A stretch of 64,000 bases of DNA, from NCBI GenBank assembly GCA_019359175.1, contig JAHHHU010000019.1, positions 1 through 64,000 on the forward strand, written 5' to 3'. The stretch's first letter is position 1. The number at the start of each line of letters is the position of its first letter. Source of the stretch: Phormidium tanganyikae FI6-MK23 (GTDB lineage: Bacteria; Cyanobacteriota; Cyanobacteriia; Leptolyngbyales; Leptolyngbyaceae). The position numbers and the translations under genes are program-made. The notes beneath the pieces were generated by a model. It ran no database searches. It had not been told where the DNA came from and saw nothing but the letters and a program-made list of their open reading frames with translations. Below are positions 24,778-34,303 of the stretch, piece after piece.

Positions 24778-26832
24778 CTAGCCGCGCGTTCCCAACTCTT
24801 CAATCTTTCTGGTCGATGGCTCCAAAGAAGTCTCGGTAGCAGTACCACCCACGTCTGTCTTCTGCTTCTCGACCTTCGGTTCAAGCCACGGCAGCCAAAT
24901 CCGAAACGTACTGCCCTTATCTGGAACTGACCAAAACGACAGCGTTCCCCCGTGCATCTCCGCCAATCGTTTCGTCAGTGCAAGCCCTAGCCCTGTTCCT
25001 TCATGCTTGCGCGTCATTGATGAATCAATCTGCTGAAACGGTCTGAAGAGCAAATGCCAGCGATCTTTCGGAATGCCAATCCCAGAATCTTCAACTTCAA
25101 GGCAAAGGTAAGTCGTTTCTTGATTGATTGGACTGCGATCGGGACGCACATCCTGAACTAATTGATAGCCGTACCCGATTCGAGCTACGAGCGAAACTGT
25201 TCCGCCTTCTGGGGTGAACTTGACCGCATTCGACAGCAAGTTAATCACCATTTGGCGCACGCGCAGATTGTCGATCGGAACGCGATCGAGATCCGTATTG
25301 AAATGCAAGGTCAGCTTCAAGCGCTTCAGATCCGCAGTCGGTTGAACCATCTTGAGACATTCTTGGCAGAGATCGCGAATGTCGATCGGTTGTAGATTTA
25401 GTTCGGCTTTCCCGGCTTCGATTTTTGCAATATCAAGCAGATCGTTAATGATCTGAAGTAGGTGCATGGCAGATTTATCGGCTTGCTGAAGAAACTCTAG
25501 TTCTTCTTCGCGGCTGTCACAAAATCCGTCGCGCACCAACCGCACACAGCCAATAATTCCATTCAGCGGTGTCCGCAATTCGTGAGAAGTCGTTGCTAAA
25601 AACTCGCTTTTTACTTGATTTGCAGATTGCGCTTCCTGCCAAGCGGATTCTAGTTCACTCGCCCGCTCTTCTAACCGTTCGACCATGTTATCAAGCGCTT
25701 CAGCTAGATAATTCAGTTCGCGTACTTTGAAGTTTTTGGGGGCGCGTTCTCCGTCGAATCGTTGGCGAATCTTTAGTGCGTATTCGCTCAACTGTTCGAT
25801 CGGGCGAGCTAAATCGCGAGTGAGATACAGCGTCGATAGTAAGATCGCGGTTAGAAGTCCGAGCGTCAGGATGATCAGAACTTGCTTGATGTCCGCTAAA
25901 CCGTAGAGGGCGCTATCGACTGAAGTTGCTGCCAACACTACCCAAGTCGAGGATTCGCCATTCTTCAGCGATACCTGAATTGTGCTACCGCCTGCCATCC
26001 ATTCTGCGCCATTTTCCTCAAACGGAAAGGGTTCAAGCGATTCTTGCTGATTGGTCACGCGATCGCCAACTGTGCTATTGGCGATCGCAGTTTCAAACAC
26101 GCGCTGAAGCTGTTGAGCGTTGGCTTCTTGGCGAATATCGCGTCCGATGCGTTCTGCGATCGGATGTGCCAGAATCACGCCAGAGTCATCGATCACGACT
26201 GTGTAGCCTGAGGTGATCGCGCTGAGTTCTGGTTCTGGCTTTGAGTAGAGCGATGCTTGAACACTAAGCGCGTAACGAACATCCTGATTGTTTGATCGCA
26301 CTGTTACAGGCGCACTCAGCACTAAATTAAGCTGATGATCGACTGACAATTCGCCCCCGACTCTCGAAGGCTGCGCGAGTGAAACTTGGATATTTTTGGC
26401 ATCAACGACATTGGCGGGAGTCGGGCGATTTTGCCAGGGATCAAGCGGAAATTGGGCGATCGCTTGGTTGCCACAAGTACTCGCTTTGACGGTTTTATCC
26501 TTCATGTTGATCAATTGAATGCACTGGAGCGACACGGGTGAAGTGCGCTGAAGCTGCTCCAAGAAATCATATGTCGCTTGAGGTGAGTCGATTTGTAGGG
26601 CTGAAGAAGTCGTTGCTAAGGCGAGATTCGATCGTAGATTGGCGATCGAGGTTTGTAGCGATTCAGCCTTGCGGACAGCACTCGCCGTCAAGTTGTGCCG
26701 TGCGGTTTCCAAGAGTCCTGCTCTTGCTTTTTTGTACGCGACGACCTCTCCCGTCAATAGCACCGGAATACTGAGCAGTAACAAGCGTCTCAGCAGGATG
26801 CGACGGAAGGAGGATTGACGTGACTTCGCCAT
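24778..26832 (-). CDS. Cache-domain sensor histidine kinase
   Basis: A membrane sensor kinase of 684 residues. Membrane segment 1 is at about 12-32, then an extracytoplasmic double-Cache sensor (about 35-305) with YTVVIDDSGVILAHP, which is typical of ligand-binding Cache domains. Membrane segment 2 is at about 317-338 (VLIILTLGLLTAILLSTLYL), followed by HAMP (about 340-390). The phosphoacceptor His is at about 417 in ATTSHELRTPLNG. The ATPase domain has NLLSNAVKFTPEGG (N box), DSGIGIP (G1) and GTGLGLAL (G2). No receiver domain or adjacent response regulator is present, so its partner lies elsewhere. Ligand unknown. Confidence 0.93.
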   Translation of the reverse strand: MAKSRQSSFRRILLRRLLLLSIPVLLTGEVVAYKKARAGLLETARHNLTASAVRKAESLQTSIANLRSNLALATTSSALQIDSPQATYDFLEQLQRTSPVSLQCIQLINMKDKTVKASTCGNQAIAQFPLDPWQNRPTPANVVDAKNIQVSLAQPSRVGGELSVDHQLNLVLSAPVTVRSNNQDVRYALSVQASLYSKPEPELSAITSGYTVVIDDSGVILAHPIAERIGRDIRQEANAQQLQRVFETAIANSTVGDRVTNQQESLEPFPFEENGAEWMAGGSTIQVSLKNGESSTWVVLAATSVDSALYGLADIKQVLIILTLGLLTAILLSTLYLTRDLARPIEQLSEYALKIRQRFDGERAPKNFKVRELNYLAEALDNMVERLEERASELESAWQEAQSANQVKSEFLATTSHELRTPLNGIIGCVRLVRDGFCDSREEELEFLQQADKSAMHLLQIINDLLDIAKIEAGKAELNLQPIDIRDLCQECLKMVQPTADLKRLKLTLHFNTDLDRVPIDNLRVRQMVINLLSNAVKFTPEGGTVSLVARIGYGYQLVQDVRPDRSPINQETTYLCLEVEDSGIGIPKDRWHLLFRPFQQIDSSMTRKHEGTGLGLALTKRLAEMHGGTLSFWSVPDKGSTFRIWLPWLEPKVEKQKTDVGGTATETSLEPSTRKIEELGTRG

Positions 26833-27147
26833 AAGCCCTAATAACCGAATTGGGGGACGTAGCAGCAGTAGAGCAGAACTGATGATATTAAAGTGACATT
26901 CAAGTCAAAGCTTACCGCGATCGCGGGGTCACTCAACAAAGCGCAGAATTATAAGATTATCGATATAAAACGATGAAGTTTATCTGCTATATCAGTGATT
27001 TTGAAGGATTTTACGCTGAAAATCATGTCTTCACTTTAGCGGCGATATTGCTTTCTTGCCATTCTCACCGAAATTTATCCGATCGGCATTCCCCAAACAG
27101 GGAATTGCGGGGTGCTGTGCCAGATTTGGGCAAATCTATTAGGCTGT
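26833..27147. other. intergenic region between the divergent kinase and GNAT genes
   Basis: 315 bases with no supported gene. It should hold both promoters. ATTCCC/GGGAAT forms a small hairpin around 27088-27105, just before the GNAT start. Confidence 0.4.
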
Positions 27148-28359
27148 ATGAAGCTACTGAACTCTCTGGCTATGGTTGAACAATTGCAGCCCCGTACTTC
27201 GATCGCTTGGATTAATCGAATTTCTGAAGTCCCGCAGCCCGCTTGGGATGCGTTGGCAACCCCGCTAAAAACGCCGTTTTTCGAGTGGGACTGGCTGCAT
27301 AATATGGAGACTTCCGGCAGTACCACGGCTCGATCGGGCTGGATGCCGAATCATTTAACAGTGTGGCGCGATCGCGAATTAATCGCGGTGGCTCCTCTGT
27401 ATATCAAAGGGCACAGCTACGGCGAGTTTGTATTTGATCATCAATGGGCAGATTTAGCCGATCGTTTAGGCGTTCAGTATTACCCGAAACTATTGGGGAT
27501 GTCACCGTTTACGCCTGCGGAGGGCTATCGGTTTTTGATCGCACCTGGAGAAGACGAAGACGAAATCACCGAAATGATGGTGAGCGCAATCGATCATTTC
27601 TGTACGCGCAATCGAATCTCTGGCTGCAATTTTCTCTATGCTGATCCAGAGTGGCGCGTGCGGATGGAGCGTCATGGCTTTAGTCCCTGGCTGCATCACG
27701 GTTTTATCTGGTCGAATCAGGGATATCAAACGTTTGATGATTATCTCAATGCGTTTAATGCAAATCAGCGACGCAACATTAAGCGAGAACGTAAAGCGGT
27801 TGTGACTGCGGGATTGGCGCTTAAGACGCTGACGGGGGATGAGATTCCACGATCGCACTTTTCGCAGATGTACGAGTTTTACAGTGATACTTGCGATAAA
27901 TTCGGCTGGTGGGGCAGTAAGTATCTCACGAAGAAGTTCTTCGAGCAGCTTCATTCAACGTATCGGCATCGCGTGGTGTTTTTTGCAGCGTATGCGGAAG
28001 GCAGTGAGCCGATCGGGATGTCGTTTTGCTTGACGAAAGGCGATCGCTTGTATGGTCGCTATTGGGGCTGTACGCAGGAAATCGATTGTTTGCATTTCGA
28101 TGCTTGTTACTACGCACCGATCGAGTGGGGGATCAACAACGGCATTCAGATCTTTGATCCGGGAGCGGGTGGACGACACAAGAAGCGGCGGGGCTTTCCG
28201 GCGACTGCGAATCATTCCCTGCATCGGTTTTATAACAGTCGCTTGTCGCAGATTTTGCGATCGCACATTGATCAAATTAACGATCTCGAACAGCAAGAAA
28301 TTGATTCGATTAATCAAGAATTGCCTTTCAAGCAGGAAACGATCAACTTCAAAATTTAG
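27148..28359 (+). CDS. GNAT-fold N-acyltransferase (COG3146-like)
   Basis: A protein of about 403 residues of the COG3146 group, annotated in databases as peptidoglycan-related GNAT acyltransferases. It contains PLYIKGHSYGEFVFDHQWAD, NANQRRNIKRERKAVVTAGL and, in the second GNAT half, VVFFAAYAEGSEPIGMSFCL and YGRYWGCTQEIDCLHFDACY. It ends with DPGAGGRHKKRRGFPA. The fold is a double GNAT related to FemX-type enzymes. Substrate and acyl donor are not known; an aminoacyl or acyl-CoA donor is possible. Starts at 27148 and 27172 are both plausible, and neither has a strong ribosome site. Confidence 0.83.
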   Translation: MKLLNSLAMVEQLQPRTSIAWINRISEVPQPAWDALATPLKTPFFEWDWLHNMETSGSTTARSGWMPNHLTVWRDRELIAVAPLYIKGHSYGEFVFDHQWADLADRLGVQYYPKLLGMSPFTPAEGYRFLIAPGEDEDEITEMMVSAIDHFCTRNRISGCNFLYADPEWRVRMERHGFSPWLHHGFIWSNQGYQTFDDYLNAFNANQRRNIKRERKAVVTAGLALKTLTGDEIPRSHFSQMYEFYSDTCDKFGWWGSKYLTKKFFEQLHSTYRHRVVFFAAYAEGSEPIGMSFCLTKGDRLYGRYWGCTQEIDCLHFDACYYAPIEWGINNGIQIFDPGAGGRHKKRRGFPATANHSLHRFYNSRLSQILRSHIDQINDLEQQEIDSINQELPFKQETINFKI

Positions 28360-28389
28360 AATAGTCAAATCGATCCATATTTTGATGAC

Positions 28390-28773
28390 ATGACTCAAGC
28401 TGTTTTTGATCCGGTTGCCTTCGACGATAAGCTGTCGAATCGATTTATCGAACTCGATCCGAGTGGCTACTTTATTATTTATGTCGATCGTGCGGCTCAT
28501 CTAATCTGTGCAGAACATTACACGAATACGATCGACGATCGAGGCTTGGCTTGCGATCCCGAAACTGGGGAGCCGCTTCCTTGCGGCGGTGAATTGAAAC
28601 GTAGACCGAGTGCAATTTTCAAAGGCAGAACCGCGAAGGAACTCTGTATCGAAATTTTCGAGAAGCCTGAAATTAGTTGCATTACTCGACTCGATCACGC
28701 TGCTTATCTGGGTCGTGAATTTGTGCGGGCAGAGCAGTGTTTGTTCGGCGATCGAGAGTACATCCAGGATTAG
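28390..28773 (+). CDS. small conserved protein, probably DUF4346
   Basis: A 127-residue protein. LDPSGYFIIYVDRAAHLICA is followed by AEHYTNTIDDRGLACDPETG, then RTAKELCIEIFEKPEISCIT and LDHAAYLGREFVRAEQCLFG. This pattern fits the cyanobacterial DUF4346 family as I remember it; I am not certain of the number. There is no membrane segment. It is 30 bases after the GNAT gene in the same direction, so they may share a transcript. The role is unknown. Confidence 0.75.
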   Translation: MTQAVFDPVAFDDKLSNRFIELDPSGYFIIYVDRAAHLICAEHYTNTIDDRGLACDPETGEPLPCGGELKRRPSAIFKGRTAKELCIEIFEKPEISCITRLDHAAYLGREFVRAEQCLFGDREYIQD

Positions 28774-28896
28774 CAGAGTAGTCTCTTCGCTTCGTTGCAA
28801 GGAACTTCTAAAAGTTGAGATCGCGTTACTTAACCATGGTTTAACTATACAAGGGTGTTTTTTTACGCCCTTTCGTATTACAAGCGATGTTTTAAG

Positions 28897-30609
28897 ATGG
28901 TTTCTCGATCGCTGCTTCACGCTCTTCTGGTACTAAGCGTTTCCGTTTCGCTTCCGGTATCTGCTCAGACTGTTGTTCCGATTCCGCCTCAAGATCTACC
29001 TCGTCCTCTGCCGCCTCAACCCGCGCCCACGCCTCAAATCCCGACTCCGCTCCCGCCTCCCGATCAACTGCTTCCCCAACCGATTTCGCCGCCATCGACC
29101 CCCGAAAATCCGGGCAATGTTCCCGATACGATTCAGGTAAAGCAGTTTGATATTGTCGGGAGTACAGTATTTAGCGCCAAGGATTTTGAAGCGATTACAA
29201 AACCGTATCTCAATCGGAATGTATCGTTTGCGGAATTGTTGCAGTTGCGATCGCAGATTGCCGACCTCTATATCAAGAAGGGATATGTGACATCGGCTGC
29301 GATTTTGCCGCCCCAAGTTCTTACAGGCGGAGTCGTCAAAGTTCAAGTGATCGAAGGCTCGATCGAGCAAATTAACGTGATCGGCACTCGTCGCTTAAAT
29401 CCAGCTTATGTTCGCAGTCGGATCGGGCTTGCAGTGCAAGCGCCTTTGAATGTGAATCGATTGCTGGAAGGATTGCGATTGCTGCAACTCGATCCGCTAA
29501 TTGCTTCGATTTCAGCGGATTTGCAAGCTGGAACTCGCCCTGGAACTAGCGTGCTACAAATTACCATTACTGAAGCGAAAACGCTGTCTGTGACACCCTC
29601 GATCGATAATGCTCGATCGCCCAGTGTCGGTTCGTTTCGACGACAGATTGAACTTGCACAGGCGAATTTACTCGGTTTGGGTGACGGGTTGCGAGTCGGC
29701 TATACCAATACAGACGGAAGTAACGGAATCGATCTGAGCTACACCGTTCCGCTCAATCCGCGCAATGGAACGTTACGCCTCGCTTATGGTAGTACACGCA
29801 GTCGGGTGATCGAGGAGCCGTTCGATATTTTGGATATTCAGGCTCGATCGCGCTATTACGAACTGACTTTTCGACAACCGATCGTGCAGCGTCCGGCGAA
29901 TGAGTTTACTGTAGGATTGACGTTCTCGCGCCAGGAAAGCGAGACGGAATTAGGTATCGATAACATCGGCCCGTTTCGGTTGTCGCCGGGAGCAGATGAG
30001 CAAGGACGCACCCGCATTTCAGCCCTGCGATTTTTCCAAGAATATGTGCAGCGCAGCGATCAACAAGTGATTGCCGCACGATCGCAGTTTAGTGTCGGGT
30101 TGGGATTGTTTGACGCGACGATTAATGATCAGGCTCCAGATAGTCGGTTCTTGGCGTGGCGCGGACAAGCTCAGTGGACGAGACTTTTAGCGCGAGATTC
30201 ATTGCTGTTAGTGCGGGGAGATTTGCAGCTTGTCGATCGAACTTTAGTCCCGCTTGAGCAAATTGGTCTCGGTGGACAAGAAACGGTGCGGGGCTATCGG
30301 CAAGATGCGCTGTTGACCGATAACGGTTTTTTATTCTCTACGGAGGTGCGTTTACCGATTCTGCGATCGGGACGTGCGATCTTACAAGTTACACCGTTTA
30401 TCGATTTGGGAACGGGATGGAATCGAAACGGGGAGAATCCGGAGAAGAATACGCTGGTCGGTGCGGGACTCGGTTTACTCTGGCGGCAAGGCGATGATTT
30501 TTCGGCGCGAATCGACTTTGGGTTTCCGCTCGTGTCGGTTGGCGGTGAGAAACGCACCTTGCAAGAAAACGGGATTTATTTCTCGGTGCGCTATAGTCCA
30601 TCGTTCTAG
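28897..30609 (+). CDS. two-partner secretion outer-membrane transporter (TpsB/ShlB/FhaC family)
   Basis: An outer-membrane pore of the Omp85/TpsB superfamily, 570 residues. The signal peptide is residues 1-24 (MVSRSLLHALLVLSVSVSLP then VSAQ), followed by a Pro-rich stretch (about 30-85). The POTRA region (about 90-245) has IQVKQFDIVGSTVFSAKDFE and IEQINVIGTRRLNPAYVRSR. A C-terminal 16-strand barrel (about 250-570) ends with a typical aromatic strand (YFSVRYSPSF). It should export a large TpsA protein, but no TpsA gene is adjacent. ATG at 28897 is chosen because the signal peptide begins there. Confidence 0.92.
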   Translation: MVSRSLLHALLVLSVSVSLPVSAQTVVPIPPQDLPRPLPPQPAPTPQIPTPLPPPDQLLPQPISPPSTPENPGNVPDTIQVKQFDIVGSTVFSAKDFEAITKPYLNRNVSFAELLQLRSQIADLYIKKGYVTSAAILPPQVLTGGVVKVQVIEGSIEQINVIGTRRLNPAYVRSRIGLAVQAPLNVNRLLEGLRLLQLDPLIASISADLQAGTRPGTSVLQITITEAKTLSVTPSIDNARSPSVGSFRRQIELAQANLLGLGDGLRVGYTNTDGSNGIDLSYTVPLNPRNGTLRLAYGSTRSRVIEEPFDILDIQARSRYYELTFRQPIVQRPANEFTVGLTFSRQESETELGIDNIGPFRLSPGADEQGRTRISALRFFQEYVQRSDQQVIAARSQFSVGLGLFDATINDQAPDSRFLAWRGQAQWTRLLARDSLLLVRGDLQLVDRTLVPLEQIGLGGQETVRGYRQDALLTDNGFLFSTEVRLPILRSGRAILQVTPFIDLGTGWNRNGENPEKNTLVGAGLGLLWRQGDDFSARIDFGFPLVSVGGEKRTLQENGIYFSVRYSPSF

Positions 30610-30650
30610 TTTGCGTGAGACACTAGATCAGACTTGAGAAATGCGGAGCA

Positions 30651-31835
30651 ATGATTCGATCGGTGCAAGACAGTCAGACAAATTCGCGTGAACGATCGTG
30701 GTTTTATTGGTTTACCGTTCCAATTTATCCCTACAGCCAGCGTCGAACGATTAGAAAAGAAGTGGTCAAAGATGCGGTATGGACATTTGATCAGCTTCAG
30801 GGCGTTTTTTATGTCGTCACGCCGATTCGGATGACGGTTGTAAAGCTTGATGCGGGTGGGCTTTTGGTGTACGCGCCTGTGGCTCCGACGATCGAATGTT
30901 TGCGATTGCTTGATGAAGTCGTTTCCGTTCACGGTGATGTTAAATACATCATTCTCCCCACGACTTCGGGCTTAGAACACAAAGCATTTGTACCGCCGTT
31001 TGCTCGAAAGTTTCCCAAAGCTCAAATCTACATTGCACCGGATCAATGGAGCTATCCGATTAACTTACCGCTCTCCTGGTTGGGTTTTCCCAAAAGTCGC
31101 ACGCATTTACTCGATGGTCGATCGACTCCGTTTGGGGATCAGTTTGAGTATGCAAAATTAGGCCCGATTCGACTGGGATTAGGGCCATTTGAGGAAATCG
31201 CATTGTTCGATCGACGGTCTAAAACACTGCTGGTTACAGATTCAGTCGTCTCAATTCCAGAAGTTGCGCCGGAGATTATTCGAATCGATCCTTATCCGTT
31301 GTTGTTTCATGCACGTGAGACGGGAACGGAATTGATCGAAGACACCGAAGCCAATCGTCGTAAAGGTTGGCAGCGAATTGCATTGTTTACGTTTTACTTT
31401 CAACCCAGCGGTTTAGACATTGCGGATCTCGTTCCTTCAGTGCGTGAAGTGGTAAAAGCACCCGATCGCTCGAAAAAAGCATTCTTTGGCTGGTATCCGT
31501 TTCGTTGGAAATTGGATTGGCAGCGATCGTTTGAGGCGTTGCGAAAACATCGATTGATTGTTGCCCCGATTTTGCAAAGATTGATTCTTAATCGTGAGCC
31601 AGAGATTGTAATTGATTGGGCAGAAAAGGTTGCAAGTTGGAACTTTGAACGGGTTATTCCTTGCCATTTGGACGCACCGATCGAGGCAGATTCAACCGAG
31701 TTTCGAGCCGCCTTTGAATTTCTGGAGAAAAAGGGCGATCGAACATTGCCCGATGAGGATTTTGAACTATTGAAGGAGATTGAACAAGGCTTGATTAAAA
31801 CTATGATCACGCCACCTGCAAAGGACAAGGTTTGA
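30651..31835 (+). CDS. DUF4336 family protein (metallo-beta-lactamase-like)
   Basis: A 394-residue protein of a family shared by cyanobacteria and plants. It has YYVVTPIRMTVVKL-type and DAGGLLVYAPVAPTIECLRL segments, then LPTTSGLEHKAFVPPFARKF, a region resembling the metal-binding core of metallo-beta-lactamase-like hydrolases but with changed ligands. GPFEEIALFDRRSKTLLVTD is another conserved stretch. No signal peptide is seen. It is 41 bases downstream of the TpsB gene in the same direction. The reaction is unknown. Confidence 0.85.
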   Translation: MIRSVQDSQTNSRERSWFYWFTVPIYPYSQRRTIRKEVVKDAVWTFDQLQGVFYVVTPIRMTVVKLDAGGLLVYAPVAPTIECLRLLDEVVSVHGDVKYIILPTTSGLEHKAFVPPFARKFPKAQIYIAPDQWSYPINLPLSWLGFPKSRTHLLDGRSTPFGDQFEYAKLGPIRLGLGPFEEIALFDRRSKTLLVTDSVVSIPEVAPEIIRIDPYPLLFHARETGTELIEDTEANRRKGWQRIALFTFYFQPSGLDIADLVPSVREVVKAPDRSKKAFFGWYPFRWKLDWQRSFEALRKHRLIVAPILQRLILNREPEIVIDWAEKVASWNFERVIPCHLDAPIEADSTEFRAAFEFLEKKGDRTLPDEDFELLKEIEQGLIKTMITPPAKDKV

Positions 31836-31869
31836 TTCGCAGCATCACTCTCTCCCCAGCCAGCAAAGA

Positions 31870-32673
31870 CTAAAGTGAACTCTTCATCACTAGCGATCCT
31901 GCTGGAATTGGAGGAGCCACCGAGGACTCTGCTGTAATCAAAAGCTGAGCCGCAGGAGTGCCACACGCTGCCTGTAACGACGATCGGTACCCTGTCGCTG
32001 CTTCGCGACTACTAAACTGCCCGCAGTAATTGGGCTTGGTGCTACCTTGAGGAATTGCCCAAAGTCGATAAGCCTGACCCGCAGGCAAATCGGGCAAATT
32101 CCGCACGAACACCACCAATGCATTTTGCCCAGGGTCAATCAGCACCTTGCCAGAAGCATTTTCCGCCTTCTCAGTACCCCGCAACGCATAAAAATTGGTG
32201 TTGGGCTGTTGCAACGTTTCAATCACGCTCTGATTGGCTTGAACCGTTTGCCGCAGACGGTAATTCTCCACCGCTAGAATCAACAAACCAAGCGTAGCGA
32301 CTCCTAAAAAAGCTGGTTTTGCAATTGCACTGCGCTGCTGCCAGAGCGATCGCCAATAGTTCGTTCTGTTGGAAATCGATCGTCTCACTTCAGCAGAATG
32401 TTGCCTTGCGTCGGACGGCGAAAGTTCTGCTTCGGGAATAGATGGGGACTGACTGAGCCGTTCAAAGAGTCGATCTCTTAAATCTGCGGGCACAGGCACT
32501 ATTGGAGCGCTATAAGAAATTGCCCCAACGGTTGCCTGAAGTTCTGCTAACTCAGCCGTTAACTCTGGAGACGCAGCAGCTTGTTGCTCCACCCAAGCTC
32601 GTTCTTCTTCGGTCAGAAGGTGAAGGGCATAGAGCGGAGCGAGTTCACAAAAGCAGCGGTTTTCGTTGTTCAT
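31870..32673 (-). CDS. anti-sigma factor (RskA-type)
   Basis: A membrane-bound partner of the ECF sigma factor, 267 residues. The N-terminal cytoplasmic part has LAPLYALHLLTEEERAWVEQ, the helix that binds sigma. One membrane helix is at about 119-137 (AFLGVATLGLLILAV). The C-terminal part has the RskA signature NFYALRGTEKAENA-like, LVVFVRNLPDLPAGQAYRLW and AVAPPIPAGSLVMK-like sequence. It is downstream of the sigma gene in the same operon with a 48-base gap that includes a 21-bp tandem duplication. The C-terminal domain faces outside and probably senses the signal that starts release. Confidence 0.9.
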   Translation of the reverse strand: MNNENRCFCELAPLYALHLLTEEERAWVEQQAAASPELTAELAELQATVGAISYSAPIVPVPADLRDRLFERLSQSPSIPEAELSPSDARQHSAEVRRSISNRTNYWRSLWQQRSAIAKPAFLGVATLGLLILAVENYRLRQTVQANQSVIETLQQPNTNFYALRGTEKAENASGKVLIDPGQNALVVFVRNLPDLPAGQAYRLWAIPQGSTKPNYCGQFSSREAATGYRSSLQAACGTPAAQLLITAESSVAPPIPAGSLVMKSSL

Positions 32674-32688
32674 TCGGTCTGAGTCATC

Positions 32689-32730
32689 GAGAGTTCTATC
32701 TTAATCTGGGAGAGTTCTATCTTAATCTGG
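32689..32730. repeat. perfect 21-bp tandem duplication between sigma and anti-sigma genes
   Basis: Two identical 21-base units (32689-32709 and 32710-32730). The sigma stop codon (32722-32724) lies in the distal unit. Without the extra unit the sigma/anti-sigma gap would be 27 rather than 48 bases. Probably a recent slippage event. Confidence 0.95.
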
Positions 32731-33288
32731 CTTCCAAGTACTAAGTGTCGATCGTAGTCGATGTAAACCGAGTCGAATCCGGGTTTTAACCGTTCCGAGA
32801 GGAAGCTTTAGCTGAGCCGCTATTTCTGAGTGAGACAGACCCTTATAGTGAGCCAGTTCGATCACTTGACGCTGTTCGGCTGAAAGTTGGGCAAGCGCGA
32901 TTTGAATTTGGTCACGTCGTTCTGAAATCAGCGCGTCTTCGATCGGGTCGTGATCTGATCGATTAACGGGAAGTTCGGCGGCGACGATCGAGGTTTTTTC
33001 GGTCTGCTGCACCGTTCGCAATCGAGCCAGGGTGTGACTCCGAGTAATGATAAAGAGCCAGGTGTCTACCTGAGTTTTGCTGGCATCAAAGCGAACTGCC
33101 GTTCGCCAAACTTGAGCAAAGACATCTAAAACCACTTCTTCACTTTCTTGAGCTGAACCAAGCGTCTTAAAAACTACTGCATAAAGTGTGGAAGCGTAAC
33201 GATCGTACAGCGCTGCCATTGCTGTTTGATCCTGCTGGGCAATTCGTTTCAATAAAGAGAGATCATCGGAAGCTGGCTCGATCGTCAT
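32722..33288 (-). CDS. ECF RNA polymerase sigma factor (SigK-like)
   Basis: A group 4 sigma factor of 188 residues. Region 2 (about 15-85) has LYDRYASTLYAVVFKTLG and LDVFAQVWRTAVRFD, which bind core and the -10. Region 4 (about 120-180) has ALAQLSAEQRQVIELAHYKG and a helix-turn-helix SHSEIAAQLKLPLGTVKTRI. The protein resembles SigK-type ECFs that pair with RskA anti-sigma factors, and such a partner is encoded next. Two exported ferritin-like genes lie directly upstream on the same strand, which suggests they are part of its regulon or a single operon. Confidence 0.93.
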   Translation of the reverse strand: MTIEPASDDLSLLKRIAQQDQTAMAALYDRYASTLYAVVFKTLGSAQESEEVVLDVFAQVWRTAVRFDASKTQVDTWLFIITRSHTLARLRTVQQTEKTSIVAAELPVNRSDHDPIEDALISERRDQIQIALAQLSAEQRQVIELAHYKGLSHSEIAAQLKLPLGTVKTRIRLGLHRLRSTLSTWKPD

Positions 33289-33325
33289 TCAATTCCCGCT
33301 AGACCACGGCACGTTAAAGTTAAAC

Positions 33326-33360
33326 GTCGGTATCGCTTTGCATGTGAAAGCGATACCGAC
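33326..33360. other. strong 14-bp hairpin in the operon gap
   Basis: GTCGGTATCGCTTT (33326-33339) pairs perfectly with 33347-33360 around a seven-base loop, with four further A-T pairs after one mismatch. It sits between the ferritin-like gene (ends 33403) and the sigma gene (starts 33288). No long T run follows on the minus strand, so it is more likely a processing, stability or attenuation element than a full terminator. Confidence 0.75.
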
Positions 33361-33402
33361 ATTTAATCACGATTGAGGCAAAGAATTAAAGCGATCGTCA
33401 GC

Positions 33403-34284
33403 CTACCATAGCCCCCGAACTTCAGTACCTGCCTGCGTATTCCCGGATTCGCCCGATTGATCAGGTGCTGAAGTCGATTGCTGGCTAGTTAGAATTGGCT
33501 TCACCAAAGCCAATACTTCCGTTTCGGTCGCATAGCCATCAAATGCCGCAGAACCGAAAGGAATCGGAGAGCCACTGCGATTCTCGTTGTAAATCACGCT
33601 CTTGGAATCGTTAATCCAGGGACGTGCATTCGCACCGAGCAGCGTTTGTCGCAAATACCGAATACCTGCGGCATGCCGCGCTTCCACTGAGTGAATTTCT
33701 AAAGCACCTGCTAGCACGGCTTTACCAGCTTCACCTGCCGCCAACAAGTTTTGCACTTGCCCTTTGTAGGCTGCCACACCTAAATCTTCGACATACTGCC
33801 CAGCAAGAAGAAGATCCGTGGGATTCGCAAACGGATCGCGACCGAGAATGGCGCTGTAATTTGGGTTTACAGGCAATTGAACCGAATTTGGGTCGCCGCC
33901 GATCGATCGCAGTACGGCTGAAAGATCCACGACATGCTGCGCTTCATCCTGTCCGTAGGAAATCAACGCAGCTTTAGCGATTTCAGGCGCACCGGATAAA
34001 CGTCCGGTTTGGGCTTCAGCGATCGCGCGGCGGTAAAAGTCGGCTTCTAATTTTTCTAACGTCAGCGCGTATTCTACGACTTGACGCGGCGTGAGCGTTG
34101 CAGTTTGGGCATAAGCTGGAGCAGTAGGCATCCAAGATAGAGAAAATAGCAGCAGAAACGCGATCGCTAAAGCGGCTCGATTAAAATTGACAGTGGTTTT
34201 CTCGATGAGAGTCCCAAGACATTGAGTAGCTTGCTGCAATCGACGAATTGTTTGGTGCATGATTGGATTCAAAAATAACTTCAT
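33403..34284 (-). CDS. exported ferritin-like domain protein 2
   Basis: A 293-residue protein. A hydrophobic signal segment at about 39-58 (AALAIAFLLLFSLSWMPTAP) ends at AYAQ, so it should be exported. The mature part (about 65-255) is a four-helix ferritin-like domain of the kind seen in desiccation-related proteins: VVEYALTLEKLEADFYRRAI, YGQDEAQHVVDLSAVLRSIG, GQYVEDLGVAAYKGQVQN and ALEIHSVEARHAAGIRYLRQ. Glu and His residues in these helices could bind iron or manganese, but the set is not proven. It is 19 bases after its paralogue. Confidence 0.85.
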   Translation of the reverse strand: MKLFLNPIMHQTIRRLQQATQCLGTLIEKTTVNFNRAALAIAFLLLFSLSWMPTAPAYAQTATLTPRQVVEYALTLEKLEADFYRRAIAEAQTGRLSGAPEIAKAALISYGQDEAQHVVDLSAVLRSIGGDPNSVQLPVNPNYSAILGRDPFANPTDLLLAGQYVEDLGVAAYKGQVQNLLAAGEAGKAVLAGALEIHSVEARHAAGIRYLRQTLLGANARPWINDSKSVIYNENRSGSPIPFGSAAFDGYATETEVLALVKPILTSQQSTSAPDQSGESGNTQAGTEVRGLW

Positions 34285-34303
34285 TGTTAAGAAATTCCTT
34301 GGG

